DNA of 64,000 nucleotides from Sclerodactyla briareus (Eukaryota > Echinodermata > Holothuroidea > Dendrochirotida > Sclerodactylidae): assembly GCA_026419785.1 (NCBI GenBank), contig JAODTK010003543.1:1-64000 (forward strand). Reading direction: 5' to 3'. The translations under genes were made by a program, and so were the position numbers. Positions 24,290-35,480 of this stretch are shown here, in pieces. The first letter of the stretch is position 1. Each line of letters starts with the position of its first letter. The notes under the pieces are model-generated. The model was not told the DNA's origin and made no database searches. It worked only from the letters and a program-made list of their open reading frames with translations.

Positions 24290-24735
24290 ATCCCAAGCCT
24301 GCCGCTGCAAAAATCTCGGCGTCATCATCGACAACACTGTCAATGAATGATTTCATCAATCAGAAGTGTAAGGCCGCTTGGGACCACGTGCGTAACCTCG
24401 GGAAAATCGTCCTTATCTCTCTCGCAAGTTCTGTAGAGCAGTTGTTCAGGCTTCATCACGCCAAACATTGATGATTATTGTAATTATTGCTTGCTGCTCC
24501 CTTCATCGCACTGGTCCAGCTTCAACGTGCAGCGCAAACGCGGTGCGTGGTTGGCAGCTCGGAAAACAAATATACTCGTGTTCCATCAAGCCGTATAGAT
24601 CCTATGGGGACTGTTCGTTTCAGCGATTGCTGCGCATTCAGGAATGAGTTGGCCACTGCATATTGTTACTTCACATACTCTTCACAGCTACAAATCGAAG
24701 CTGAAGTTCAATTTATTTCCAAAGCTTTTTGATGG
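24290..24735 (+). mobile_element. L2/CR1-like LINE, 3' end of reverse transcriptase
   Basis: About 24315-24335 encodes LGVIIDN and, in another frame, 24376-24408 encodes AWDHVRNLGKI. These match the post-catalytic region of L2/CR1 reverse transcriptases (NLGV..D..., ...C..A...LRN..KI). Downstream, FCRAVVQA-like, LQRAA and VVGSSENKY words follow in shifted frames, as expected for the C-terminal connection region. The copy is 5'-truncated and broken by several frameshifts, so it is inactive. Confidence 0.65.
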
Positions 24736-24739
24736 CGAA

Positions 24740-27700
24740 GTGTAGGTTGGGTTAGGGGTTAGGTTCAGAGTTTTTTCATTGCTGTTCAGCGCTTTAGATC
24801 GTTTGCTCCCGTGTGAGTTGTATCGAGCGCTTAAAGTGAGTTAAATTATTATTTACGAGTCAATGGGGAGGTCTTTGGAAATGATACTTCAAGGGCATTA
24901 TTCGATTCCACAGAATCCAGGTAAGAATATTAATGTTAGGAACAACTTATCGAAATTTTCAGGCAATCCAATCAAATGTTTGAAAAAAAGGATATCCAAG
25001 AGCTTTTGGGGCCTAAATTACACTGTAATGGAAAGGGTCCCATATGATTCCATTACAGTTAGGCCTATCCGCCCTATACAACTGCAAATTGATGAAGCCG
25101 CCCGAAACATTATAAATAGCTGCACCATTTAAAGATACACTCTTCTCGGGAAACCCCCCTCTGCTAATTCCCATCACCAAGATAGCGATACACTGCAACC
25201 CCCCTCTGGAAAAATTCTGGCTGTAGACAACTGTTCAGACCCCTCCCCAACCGGCCCTTCCATATGTATGTCTCCGCATTTGGTTATCACTTAGGTCGAG
25301 GTTGATTTGGGACGTTGACCTCGGAACAAAGCCAAATATAGCGGCGATGTTTTTTTGAACGGATGGAGACTATTTGGAAATAGAACATGTTCTATTGTTG
25401 CGTTTTTTCCTCCTACTCTCCCCCATGAGTCTGTTTTTGTTTGTTTACTAGCCTGAACAAAAATTTGACTAGCCCTTCCCGAATGATAAAGTATCTACCT
25501 TTCATGTATATGGACACGGCGTTGAACATACAATTTCCCTCATTTCTAGTCTTCCGCAACAGTCTCGCCGAATACACTGTCGAGTCTGGGTGTCGAATTC
25601 GGTTTTTTACCGGAGCGGAAGTTTCGTTACCGTTTCCGTTTTTTTTTGTTTTGTTATATTCCCGGAACAAGAAAATTTATTTTCAGTAGGAGTTTTTTAT
25701 CATCGGTCGAGTTAGGTTTTTTAATGTTTGTTTTTTTTTTTTTTTTTTTTTTTTTTTGTTTAAAGTTTATGAGGTAAGGTGGAATTCGAGTTTTTTAATA
25801 ATATTGTTTTTGAGTTTCGCAGGTAGGTTTTCGGCAACAGATTGTTTGAAAGCAGTTTAATAATAGTATTTTTTTGGTTTTTTTTTTATGCACCACACAC
25901 AGTTTTTTTGTTTAGTGGTATGGTTTTTTATTACTCGGTCGCGCCGTCCTTGGCTCTGGCTATAATTTGTTTGTGTTTGTGTTCTTGTCGTGAAATGTGC
26001 TGTCGAAAACCTCTCCCTGCAACACAGCAGTACGCTGTCGAGATCCATTTCCTTCCATAGAGAACACCGAAAGTAACAATACATATCGCGCCGGACCTTT
26101 ATATCTACGACGACGAGAAAGTAGCCTACTGTACAGTATAACAATCTTAGACACTTTAGCGGGCTGGCGGCTACAGGGTTTTTGTACATGTCCCCTTGTT
26201 CGCCTCGTTTTCAGACACCGTGTTGCGGATCTGAACAAACGAAAAGCAAAAATGCATGCTGCCACCGACTCTGTCGCACACGCGCCAATGAACTCCTTCA
26301 ATCGACTGATTTCAAATTTGGTAGGAGTGTAAGTGGCTAGCGTTTTCTCGATCCCGTCCTGTTAAGTCATCTGTAGTAGGGAACCCACGTGAAGGACCAA
26401 TGATATAATTACAATATTTTGTATGCACTTCCGTCTTCCTTCTTGCCGGTTGTCAAGTGATTGGGGTCGTTATGATATGATGAACGCTCCCCACTAGCTG
26501 TTTGTTGATTCCTTCCCATGTGTGACGAACCCTTCACCTGCGTTTCGCGGGGTTCAGTTTTCCAGGAGGGTTCGAATTTCAGTAAGGGGAGGTACGTTCC
26601 CGTTAAATTCTGATTATGAATATACTGCTCGCAACCCAAGCACAAATTTCGCACCCATCTCGATTGGGCATTCGATAGAAAACTGGCACTTCATTAGGTC
26701 TTGGCCCATCATTAATTCGCTATTGATTTATTGCTTTCATGTCCGCGACCAATTGCAAATGGAACATCCCAAAACCTGAAAGCACGCGATTGTCTTCTCC
26801 ACCTTCAAAGTGTGGAGGAATTTGATGCAGGTCCCCTCACTCCAAAGGGTGGGGCTTGTCCCTCTGTCCCAGGAGCGACGCCAATGTTCGATACCCCATA
26901 AGTTTACCATTTCACAGAACAGCCCTACAACAGCAGATATTGACCAATTGATGCTTTATTCCACTTCAGCCGAGGTTCCGGCGTTAAGCGCCATTTGCAT
27001 AGTCGTAGATAGGGGGGGGGGGGGGCATGCAGTTGATGTGAACCCCCCCCCCCATATTTTATGTTAGAGGATAGCCCATGAGATACCCCATGTCCAGGCA
27101 TGCATCTCCGAGAATAATTGAAATGAGAGTAACAACGAAATTACCGTACGGCATAACACAATCAAGGGCCTATTGTTAAACACTGTTTCAACTATGGTAG
27201 CTTGAATTTGAAAGAAAAAAACCGCCCTGCGCGCGCTGTTTTCTATCTTTCCCGTTACAATAACTAACGTAGGCCCATGCACAATAATTTCGTAAGATTT
27301 TTGCAATATGCTTTTCTCCATAACCCCCTGGCAGGTTCCTCTATGGGCAGCGGGAAACCTCTAAAAATTGAGAGGTATGATAGAGGAGGCCACGATGATA
27401 TTGTAAGAATACAGTGATTAGTTTCGTAAATTTATTTTCATTTCAGTGATATTGGCCCCGCCATGCATAAGGCCCGGAGTGCGTTTCTTGCGATTTGGAT
27501 GTGGGCAATGAAAACAATTTTTCTTGAATGCTACGCGCCAACGATGTTGGCGCCCGGCTTAGATGGTACTACCATCATAGTCCCTCTCCCATTCAGAAAA
27601 AATCGCCGGCCTCTGAGATTGACCGATGTCACAGTTTTAGCAAATCACTGCGGTGTACTGGGTATTTAAAATTCGGACCAAGTTTTGAGAAATCGGCCAT

Positions 27701-28900
27701 GTTATGAATGGGCTGAAGGACGAATTTAACTTGCGATATTAAAGGCTAGTATGGGACTTGGCCGATCGAATGACTGCAAGCGGATGCATGTGGGCTATGA
27801 ATTCCTTGTTCATCTCGCACTTATCGATATGTAGTACCGGTAACAGTTCTATAGATTTATTTCAGTTTTTCTCATTAAATTGAATTGCAGACGGAGATTT
27901 CCATATTGCGAGGCTGGTAAATGCAACTCAAACACCGTCAAGTGCCTTACCGCATCTAGGGTCTTAAATCACGAACATTTTCAGCTGCGCTCCGCGCCAA
28001 CCATCTAGCTCTCCGCTTAGATAGTATCCTTCCAGTCACCCCTTGAAGCCAGAGACAGCTCTTCGCCACTGCAGCAGTAGTTCTTCTGCATTTACAAATG
28101 TCTTCGGTCTAACATACGTATTGGACAGAAACAAAAGAGAATGTGAGCATATCGTGACCCGGCAATTTTAAGTTCCATTGCTACGTACTGCTTGCAAAAT
28201 CTGCTTCCCCCCAGTCCCGTGCTGATTACCGGAAGACAATCTACTAATCATATCATCAAACCTCACCTCAAAAATATGATTGCATCTGGTCGTGTTATAC
28301 GCATAATTTCCGCTCTTTCCCCTCCAAGTGCACATATCATGCTTGGCTCCAAGGGCGTCGCCCCTGAACCAAACATGGACCTTTAGCGGTCCCCTGTACC
28401 CCTGACATGAGAGCCAGCGTCGGTACGTGTTAATGCCCCCGTAATAGTTATTACATATCTCCGCGCCAGCTATATAATAGCCCTATAGCTATATAATACT
28501 CTACACATTCAATTAGTTGGATATAAATCCCAGTAGTTTGTGGACGAGTTTGGATTTGAACTCGGATTCGAATGGGTTCGATCCAACTTTGCAAATTCCT
28601 CACAAATCCTGCTACCATACAATGACAGGTCCTTTCGCAGAGCCAGATCAGAGTCGTCTCCCGAAATTTTTCAAAAAAAAAAGACCAAAAGGGAGGTACA
28701 CCCGGCTCCGCGAAAAAGTGGCAGTCCAATAATCGTTTCACCCCACCCTACCGCCACACGACTTTTGAACATGTTCATTCACTTTATTTTGAATTTTCTC
28801 TCGAATGTCTTTTTTTTTTTGATCCACTCCTGGTGACCCGATCGAAGCTATCCACACCCACCCCCCTCTTTTGCGCATTACCCTATCAGGCTCCATGATG
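24740..28900. other. About 4 kb without a recognisable gene; T- and G-rich tracts
   Basis: Contains a T27 run at 25731-25757 in a generally T-rich stretch (25680-25920), a G14/C11 inverted homopolymer pair at 27012-27053, and a ctgcgctccgcgcc word at 27984. Several open frames of 80-110 codons cross 25840-26330 on both strands, without any motif that I recognise. Confidence 0.35.
27012..27053. repeat. Inverted homopolymer pair, G14 and C11
   Basis: Fourteen G (27012-27025) and eleven C (27043-27053) are separated by 17 bp, giving a potential 11-bp all-GC stem. Long-read or PCR error in homopolymer length is possible. Confidence 0.7.
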
Positions 28901-28906
28901 GGAAAG

Positions 28907-28998
28907 GAGGGGGGGGGTGTGCATGCATGAGCGTCTATCTGTGTGGAGGGGGGGGGTGCATGCATGACGTCTATCTATGTGGGGAGGGGGGGTGGGCG
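28907..28998 (+). repeat. Minisatellite, about 37 bp unit
   Basis: A ggaggggggggtg run followed by gcatgcatga and cgtctatct-tgtg occurs at 28907 and again 37 bp on (gcatgcatga at 28921 and 28958). A third G-run starts near 28984, after which the unit decays. Confidence 0.75.
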
Positions 28999-30124
28999 TC
29001 CCTCACGTTGAGCGGCTGCGAGTGCATTTCTTCCCCCGATTTTGACCAAGCTGCTATTCCGCTCATACTGTATTCGACATATTCGTAGGTTCAATACTGC
29101 CTATGCTACTCCTGCGTGGTGGAATATTACGCTTTCCGTATGGGTGGATGGCCAATAAGTTACCGAGAGCCGGCATCGTGCGCGAAGCGCGCCAAATTTC
29201 GGAGGTTCACACGGAGATATCCTATATGCGACAGATATTGTATCCCAAATACACTCTTTATCCCATGGATAGTGTAACACCTCCACCCATCCGCTACACA
29301 ATACAGTCCTCAACGTTAAATGTTTTATTTTGGGAATGAATCATAGGGGGGAATGCCTGCCCTGCCAGAGCGCAAGTTACAACAGTGCGCGCGAAGCGTG
29401 AAAGTTTGTTTTGGGTCATGTACATCTTGTAAGGGCATGTTCTATTGTAGGGGTACATCAACACAGCTGACATCCACATAGCGAGGAAGCGGTGTGGTTG
29501 TGGGGGAGGGGAGGGGTCCGACTCCTCAAAAGCCGTCTGGATCTACGTTATTGACAGAATCATTAGTATTTCGAAAGCCTCTGGACCAAAACGGACCCGA
29601 CCCCCTGGACCCCCTATGTATCCGCTACTGCCGCTGAGGCTTCCAGGTGACTTGATAGGCTTTCTTCCACATGTTCGCTTGCTACTCCACTGATGGGGCG
29701 CTCCGCCGATTTCTATATTTACCATCCACAATTACTTCGTCGCTGATCGCTCCTCGAATACCCTCTATTATTACTATTTCTCCAAGCTTGTTTTTGTTGT
29801 TGTTGGCAATATGAGAAGACACAGATGATACCTACATTCCACGGCTTGGTATATGCGCTTGAATCCCACTCGTGAAGTGCCGTTTCCGGACCATTGGTGT
29901 GATCTGGGGGTTTGTAAATGCCATCGGTTAAAACGAATTCCGTGTTTGTGTGGATGACCCTAAAGAAACTCCCATGCACTCAACTGGATAGTTTAATCCA
30001 ATGTGAGGCTTGTTTGTTTTGCGTGACTGAAATAACGGCAAAACCCATAACTAAAACCCCCTGTGCAGTATACCCCAAAGAACTAAGCTCCCATCGGAAC
30101 CTCACATACTTCACTCACGATCAT

Positions 30125-30218
30125 GTATGCATGTAGTATGTATGTATGTATGTATGTGTATGTTGGTCTGTATGTATGTATGTATGTATGTATTAGGTAT
30201 GTATGAGTATGTAAGTGT
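30125..30218 (+). repeat. GTAT tetranucleotide microsatellite
   Basis: Repeated gtatgtat units are interrupted by ggtctg and taggtatgagt. Open frames across it are artefacts. Confidence 0.85.
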
Positions 30219-31444
30219 GGAAGGTATGCTTTTACGTGCCTAGAAATGATAAGGGGCCAACGGCCAAACCTACGAAAACCCACACCCAACTATAAAGCAA
30301 GCAACTAAGTATAAAACCATGACGTCATACACGTCTCCCAAGGCTGGGTGTTTCCGTTCCACATACATGCTCCACATGCTTAAACCACGCCATACGAGTG
30401 ACAGCATTGATTCCTCTGCCCGTCCCATCGCATATGTCGACCTAAAGGAGACTCATTCAGCATGGTCACTAATATGAATTACATCATATATGATATCTTG
30501 TTTAATCTCTAGGAACAAGGAGAATGTATGTGGAAATCGACCTCATGCTTGGATAACTGATTGATTGAATTGAACTTCATAATGTATTACGTACACTGCT
30601 ATCAGACTGCGCTCAAGATAAGATTCATAGGCCTTTATTATCTCTTCAGTCTTTTCAGTTCGGACAGGGATTAGGCAACTGCTCGGCCGGGCTTCGCGTT
30701 GACCGTGGGCGACCGCTTTGGCGGCTGCAGCTTAGCTGGACTGTGTATGAGCTACCCAGCATTGGAACGAAAACCGACCGTCGCCTAGGGACATCATCAT
30801 GATTTCCCATCAGTAGCAGTGCCATTTTTCCACAAACGACCCCCCCCCCTCTTCCTGCGACGTTTCTGCGCCGAGAATGCGGGAATACTCTAGTTAGCTC
30901 CCTTTCTCTGACGCTGACTCTCCTCAGTTGCACGATCCGGGTAGGGGGGGGGGTGGGAGTAGTCTGTAATTTTACTATGAGAACCAGAGCCGTCTATTCA
31001 GTATTTCGCAACGTTTGTTTACTACCTAACGGGCGCCACTAATGACACTCCCGGCTGACTGCAAACATGTGGATGTGCAATTTTCGTTAAAGAAAGATTG
31101 TTCAAAATTTTTCCTCTACGGGATATTTATATATTGCAGCATACAGTCATCGACTGCCTCTTCATATTGTTGTTAGCAATTATTACACTGAATACCAAGA
31201 CCCACCTGCAATTATACATTTACGTGAACAGGTAGAGTCGGGGCCCAACCCCTTCATTTATCTCATTATCTGCAAGTGACGAAGGGACAATATGTGACTT
31301 ATTGTACCACCGTTGCGTAATGTGGGAAGATGCATTTTTCGCCGCCAGGCGTTTAAACGAAGCCCCACCATTTCCCGGACGAATCGTTAGAATTCTGACT
31401 AAAATGGGTCACTCGATGAGGAAATGGTACTTTCGTGTTGAAAG

Positions 31445-31627
31445 CTGCATCCAGTGTAGTCTTGCGTTCAGAGAATTCTTGTTTTAGCCTTCTGAGCGGG
31501 ATTGTTCTTATTCATATTCATACGGATGGCGCACGCATAATACCGCGAGTGGTGTACATAAGAAGCAGTAATCGGTAATATCAAGTACATGACATCGTCT
31601 TAACGCAAGACTGCATCCAGTGTCGTC
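31445..31627. repeat. Composite repeat: one arm direct, one arm inverted
   Basis: tgcatccagtgt is followed by a and gtcttgcgtt at 31446-31468. At 31602-31627 aacgcaagac is followed by tgcatccagtgt. The first module is repeated directly and the second is inverted and moved to the other side. Confidence 0.6.
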
Positions 31628-32234
31628 ATGACTTGTCAGTGGGCAGCGCTGAGGATGGGGGGGGGGGGGATCTTGCAAAGATTCGTCGAGCTACTACTCG
31701 GAGCGACATCACCGTTGCGCGTATCGAACACGAACTCTTGGGAAACAAGGTCCTAGTTAGATTCCGAAATGTTACCCATACCCCTGCTGTCTCTCCTGGT
31801 CCGATTTTCACAGAGCGACCCAGTACATAGCCATGAGTTTTTGTAGTGCGCCAGACATTGATATGGTGGGCTTGTCATATTACCGCTAGAAAATTACCCA
31901 AGCTCAATAGTTGCCAATTATTGACTACATTAACTAACCTAGAAAAAACCAGGCCCCCGCCCGCCAACAAATTTTCAGCCCTCGGTAAATATTTGAGGTA
32001 ACATTTCTCTCTGCTTCTCGTATTTCCCTCTTCGCGCCGACATACGCATTCTCGAGTATTCGATCTCACTTGATTATGCCTGCGTATGCCTGTGATAATC
32101 GATTGCGCTTACCTTAATTGGTTTTCTTATGCCGTATGATTGTATGTCTGCCTATATCGGCAGGAAGTTTGCCACGTCTGTTTCACCTTCTTTATTCCCT
32201 TGACGAAGGCAGAAAGCATTATGCGTCATGGCAT

Positions 32235-32345
32235 TGTGTGTGTGGTGTGTGTGTGTGTGATGTTGTGTGTGGGTGTGTGTGTGTGTGTGTGTGTGTTGTG
32301 TGTGTGGGGTGTTGTGTGTGTGTGTGTGTTTTGTGTGTGTGTGAC
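32235..32345 (+). repeat. GT microsatellite
   Basis: A long interrupted tgtg tract. It precedes the AGGTCA-family unit at 32395-32790. Cysteine/valine-rich open frames over it are artefacts. Confidence 0.9.
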
Positions 32346-32394
32346 GCTTCTTCTACAATATCACAATCTCTAAAGACGCATCATTCAATAGATT

Positions 32395-32790
32395 CAAATT
32401 GACCTTGTTGTTACAGTTATGAAAGCAACCCCATAGTTTTGTCCTAATGTCAGCATAGGTCAAAGTCTTAAAAGCTTGTAACGTCGATAATTGTTCAACG
32501 AAAGGATGGAGAGCGCTGAGAGAGCATCCTTTGCATGAAAGGGTTCTATGAATGGTGACTATTGTCTTGGGGTCAGGTTCCAATGTCATCAAAGGTCAAG
32601 AAGGTCAAAGTCTCAAAATCTGCGACGAGAACGCGCAACCAATGAGGTAGCGAACTCATACTTGGTATGAAGGTTTTCCTTGTACAGTAGATAATCCCTG
32701 TGTTTTGGGTGCGGTCCAAGGTCACCGGAGGTCAACAAGGTCAAAGTCTCAGATACCCTATAGTAAAGCATGGGAGCTCAGAGTGCCGGG
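32395..32790 (+). repeat. AGGTCA-family dispersed repeat, two to three units
   Basis: Three successive phrases each end in aaggtcaaagtct (about 32456, 32600 and 32740). The third is well ordered: AGGTCA at 32719-32724, 32729-32734 and 32738-32743, with spacers of 4 and 3 bp. The second has two AGGTCA words separated by 3 bp (about 32597-32611). Between the second and third phrases is catacttggtatgaaggt, matching the family consensus. No coding frame is preserved. Confidence 0.75.
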
Positions 32791-32812
32791 TAAATGTGGC
32801 CATAATTGAGAG

Positions 32813-33106
32813 TCATTTTTGACGCTTCCCAGCAAAACATCCGAGTTCTAGTCCCCAGCAGTTACAAGACTTTTCCTCTAGGTGGCTGTAATTTGCAGCT
32901 GCCGACGAATTGGAGGTAGTCTTCACGTCCTGGTCGTGGGACGTCTGTGAGTGGTTACTCGATCGGGTTTGTTTTCGGATATAGTCAATATAGTTATCGT
33001 CTTTGACAGTCCATCCGTTGAGCATTATTTTCGCTCCTCCATGTTCCGTGGTAGGGTCGGATTCTGGAGTTTTACTTAGTGATCGCCTTCGGCGGAGACG
33101 AAACAT
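32813..33106 (-). CDS. Possible first coding exon, function unknown
   Basis: A 97-codon frame starts at an ATG with a favourable context (gaccgccATG) inside a locally GC-richer segment. The peptide begins MFRLRRRRSL, then has KTPESDPTTEHGG, MLNGWTVKDDNYIDYIRK, a polar Ser/Asn/Gln-rich middle, and NYSHLEEKSCNCWGLELG before the stop. Composition is hydrophilic and protein-like with no signal peptide or membrane segment. The frame lies next to an AGGTCA-family repeat, and its 3' half may be read-through of non-coding DNA, because no convincing splice donor was fixed. The plus strand also has an ATG in good context at 33103 followed by a GTAGGT donor-like site, so strand is not certain. Family not recognised. 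Confidence 0.3.
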   Translation of the reverse strand: MFRLRRRRSLSKTPESDPTTEHGGAKIMLNGWTVKDDNYIDYIRKQTRSSNHSQTSHDQDVKTTSNSSAAANYSHLEEKSCNCWGLELGCFAGKRQK

Positions 33107-33109
33107 GGC

Positions 33110-34410
33110 GGTCCCGGGAGGTAGGTATTGGTTGGTACACCCCTGCCTCGATAATCCCAGGATAAGGCGATTTTTCGCCTGGTTTTTCCCGATTCAACAC
33201 GGCCCCCTGGTTCCTTGATGAGCCACACCTGGTCCCTGAGACCCGTAGACTTGAAAGCAAATCAACTTTTTGTGTGATGCATGCACTGTTCTGCCACGAT
33301 CACCCCCTAACTGGCGGCCATAACACCGTGCCATAGTCTAATCGGCGACCACGGACCCTCAAGGTAGCCAGATGGTGTGCCCATCGCGAGGTAGCCGGCA
33401 CTGTAGGCCCCTGGCACAAAAAAGGGAATCACTCTCCGTTCAGCAAGCTAGCTGGGCCCAAAAAAACAGGAAGAGTGTTTACCCAGTGGGGTGGGGGGGA
33501 CAGCGCCCACACCGGGCCCAGCTTTCTCCACAAATGCTGGAGTAATTTGATGTTTCCTAAAATGCAATGCCGCATATTCCAGTCCTCAAAAACGGTTTAT
33601 GAATGATGCCAAAATGTGACATTTACATCTGTTTGAAATCAATGCCCCGTCCTTCATATTTTGTCACATTGTAGCTTGTTCTATGTTCACATATGAGGGA
33701 GGGTCCATGGTTTCCCCTCCCATCGGTCGTGAAATTTGTGCCTTTATATACTTACTTTTTCAGATGGCAATTTGGTGCATATAGTACACCTAAACACCCA
33801 CTCTGTTTTGGAACAATTCCCGTTTCCTCCACCTGGCCTTTATATTAATGACTTTGTTGTTCTTAGCACCAAAATTAGATGATTTCTTGATCAATCTGCG
33901 AAAAAATGAAGAATCTGTTTTCACGATTTTGATTAGCCAAAGTTCTACTACTCTTCTTCAGAAAAAAAGATGCCGCCCATGCAACTGGGGAAAGTCTTTT
34001 TTTTCAAATGACGACCAAAATGGCTGCCGACATGGTGTAAAATTAAGAAAAGGCGCAGAACAGTCGAAAACGTGATTTGAGTTTCCAACAAAATGTGATT
34101 CATATTTTTTCTGTTATTGCTAACACCACACAAAAAAATGCAATGTCCCAAACCAAGATGGCGCCATATGCGTTAGAAGCCGTGAAAATATGGAAAGTGC
34201 TGTAAGACTACAAAATTTTAGGGAATGGCTCATACCAGTTGAACAGAGTGACACACGTCACCCCAGCCAATATGAATTATATACCCATAATGTATCTCAC
34301 TCATGGTATATAACATTGGCAACACGACATTTTTTTTCTGCTGTTTCTGATTCGATAAAATAGGAGGCCAACATGGCTGCCATAACTTCACACAAAGTGA
34401 CACGAAGTGA
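33110..34410. other. No recognisable gene; clustered ATGGC(T/G)GCC words
   Basis: caaaatggctgccgac (34016), ccaagatggcgcc (34153) and ccaacatggctgcc (34368) recur in about 370 bp. Otherwise this is unique sequence with a G-run near 33490. The open frames crossing it are not protein-like. Confidence 0.35.
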
Positions 34411-34765
34411 GATGGTGGATCAGTCGGTAGAGCTCCGAACCTAAGGCATAGATCAGTTTTTATTTCGAAGTTCGAATCCCTTGGAAAGCCGGAGGACATT
34501 TTCTACGCTGATGTTAGACGAGGTATGTTTCCTCGATTGTCTAACGCTACCCACGTGTAAAAGAGAAAGTGGAACCTACGAGGTAACAGAAGGGCGCCAC
34601 TTGCGTTGGCTGCCAGGGGTGTCGTAGGGCTGAGCGAGCGTGCATGCTGGGTGGTGCAGGCAAGGTCTCATCAGGTTGCCACTGACCTGGGTGCGTTGAT
34701 TCCTGTCGTGTGAAGGGCGCTGCCTTGATACAAGACGTAAACCCGATCTTGATCTTAATCTTCCT
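34410..34765 (+). mobile_element. tRNA-derived SINE, copy 2
   Basis: The head holds a good RNA polymerase III A box (tggatcagtcggtagagc, about 34416-34433) and B box (agttcgaatcc, 34469-34479) at tRNA-like spacing. It is followed by ttggaaagccggagga and a ttctacgctgatgttagacgagg body, which parallels the copy at 5870. The tail region reaches about 34765 (gggcgctgccttgatacaagac... cttgatcttaatc) and is followed by a TAA/ATA-rich microsatellite at 34857. The B box is near consensus, so this copy is better preserved than copy 1. No tRNA anticodon arm folding is claimed. Confidence 0.75.
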
Positions 34766-34851
34766 ATAAAACAAGTATCAAAGAACCCATATAACTTGTA
34801 CCTGATACAATCAAGTGGACTCCCGATGGCATCCTTCTCCTCTTATAAATC

Positions 34852-34854
<3 letters not shown>

Positions 34855-34883
<29 letters not shown>

Positions 34884-34955
34884 CATATAATATAATAATA
34901 ATAATAATAATAATAAGAATAAATAAATAATAATATAATATATAATCAATAATAA
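34855..34955. repeat. AAT/ATA microsatellite
   Basis: An ataataat tract with interruptions, starting about 90 bp after the SINE tail. Confidence 0.9.
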
Positions 34956-34959
34956 TAGT

Positions 34960-35480
34960 GTGTTCTATTATAGTGCCTAGCTCCGCCGCGCTTCCTGCAT
35001 ATGGTCGCGCCCTCCGATGCGTGCGATGAGCCTCATGGGGGCTACTGACAGATTTGTCTCGGGGGGGGGGGGTGAGTTTCGGGTCCCACGGGAAGTGCGG
35101 CCCCTCATTAATATCTCACTCTCCCTATTGGCTAATAAATGCATTTATGGGCCCCTAGACATATGATGTGGCAAAACGCTCGATTAACAATAGCTGAAGA
35201 ACGTTCAATGAACAAAAAAGAGGTTCTGTGTTAACAAAAAAAAGGTCACATGTGTCAGGGCGGGGGTGAGGTTCTCCCCTTAACTTCTCTGCGGTGCCCA
35301 CTGGGCCACATGTACAGGATCGGGCATGGCGGCCACCAAGAAGAGCAAAGATTAGGTAGTAGCGGAGTTTGTGGAGATCTTTAAAGCATAACAAAGCATT
35401 TTTAATTCACAATCCGTGCAAGGCGGCAGCCAGTGTATATCAATCAAAGCGCATGGGGTGATGTATCATGTTTTTTGTGA
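34960..35480. other. No recognisable gene
   Basis: Contains a G-run at about 35061-35071. A minus-strand 79-codon frame here has no recognisable motif and may partly cover the decayed 3' end of the adjacent LINE. Confidence 0.3.

Larger units (their letters stand above)
29000..32230. other. No recognisable gene; short palindromic and GT-type repeats
   Basis: Holds two GCGCGAAGCGCG-type palindromic words (29178-29193, 29385-29400), a GTAT microsatellite, a C-run at 30840-30849, G-runs near 30943 and 31659, and the composite repeat at 31445-31627. A 92-codon minus-strand frame at 30655-30933 is arginine/serine-rich over a GC-rich patch and was not accepted as a gene. Confidence 0.35.

Noticed and set aside
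25841-26332. Cluster of overlapping 70-113 codon frames on both strands
   Set aside because: Neighbouring T-rich simple sequence and mutual overlap suggest chance. No motif or exon boundary supports any one of them.
34410-34490. Functional tRNA gene
   Set aside because: The Pol III boxes are present, but the segment continues into a SINE body shared with 5870, and no cloverleaf with a clear anticodon arm could be drawn.
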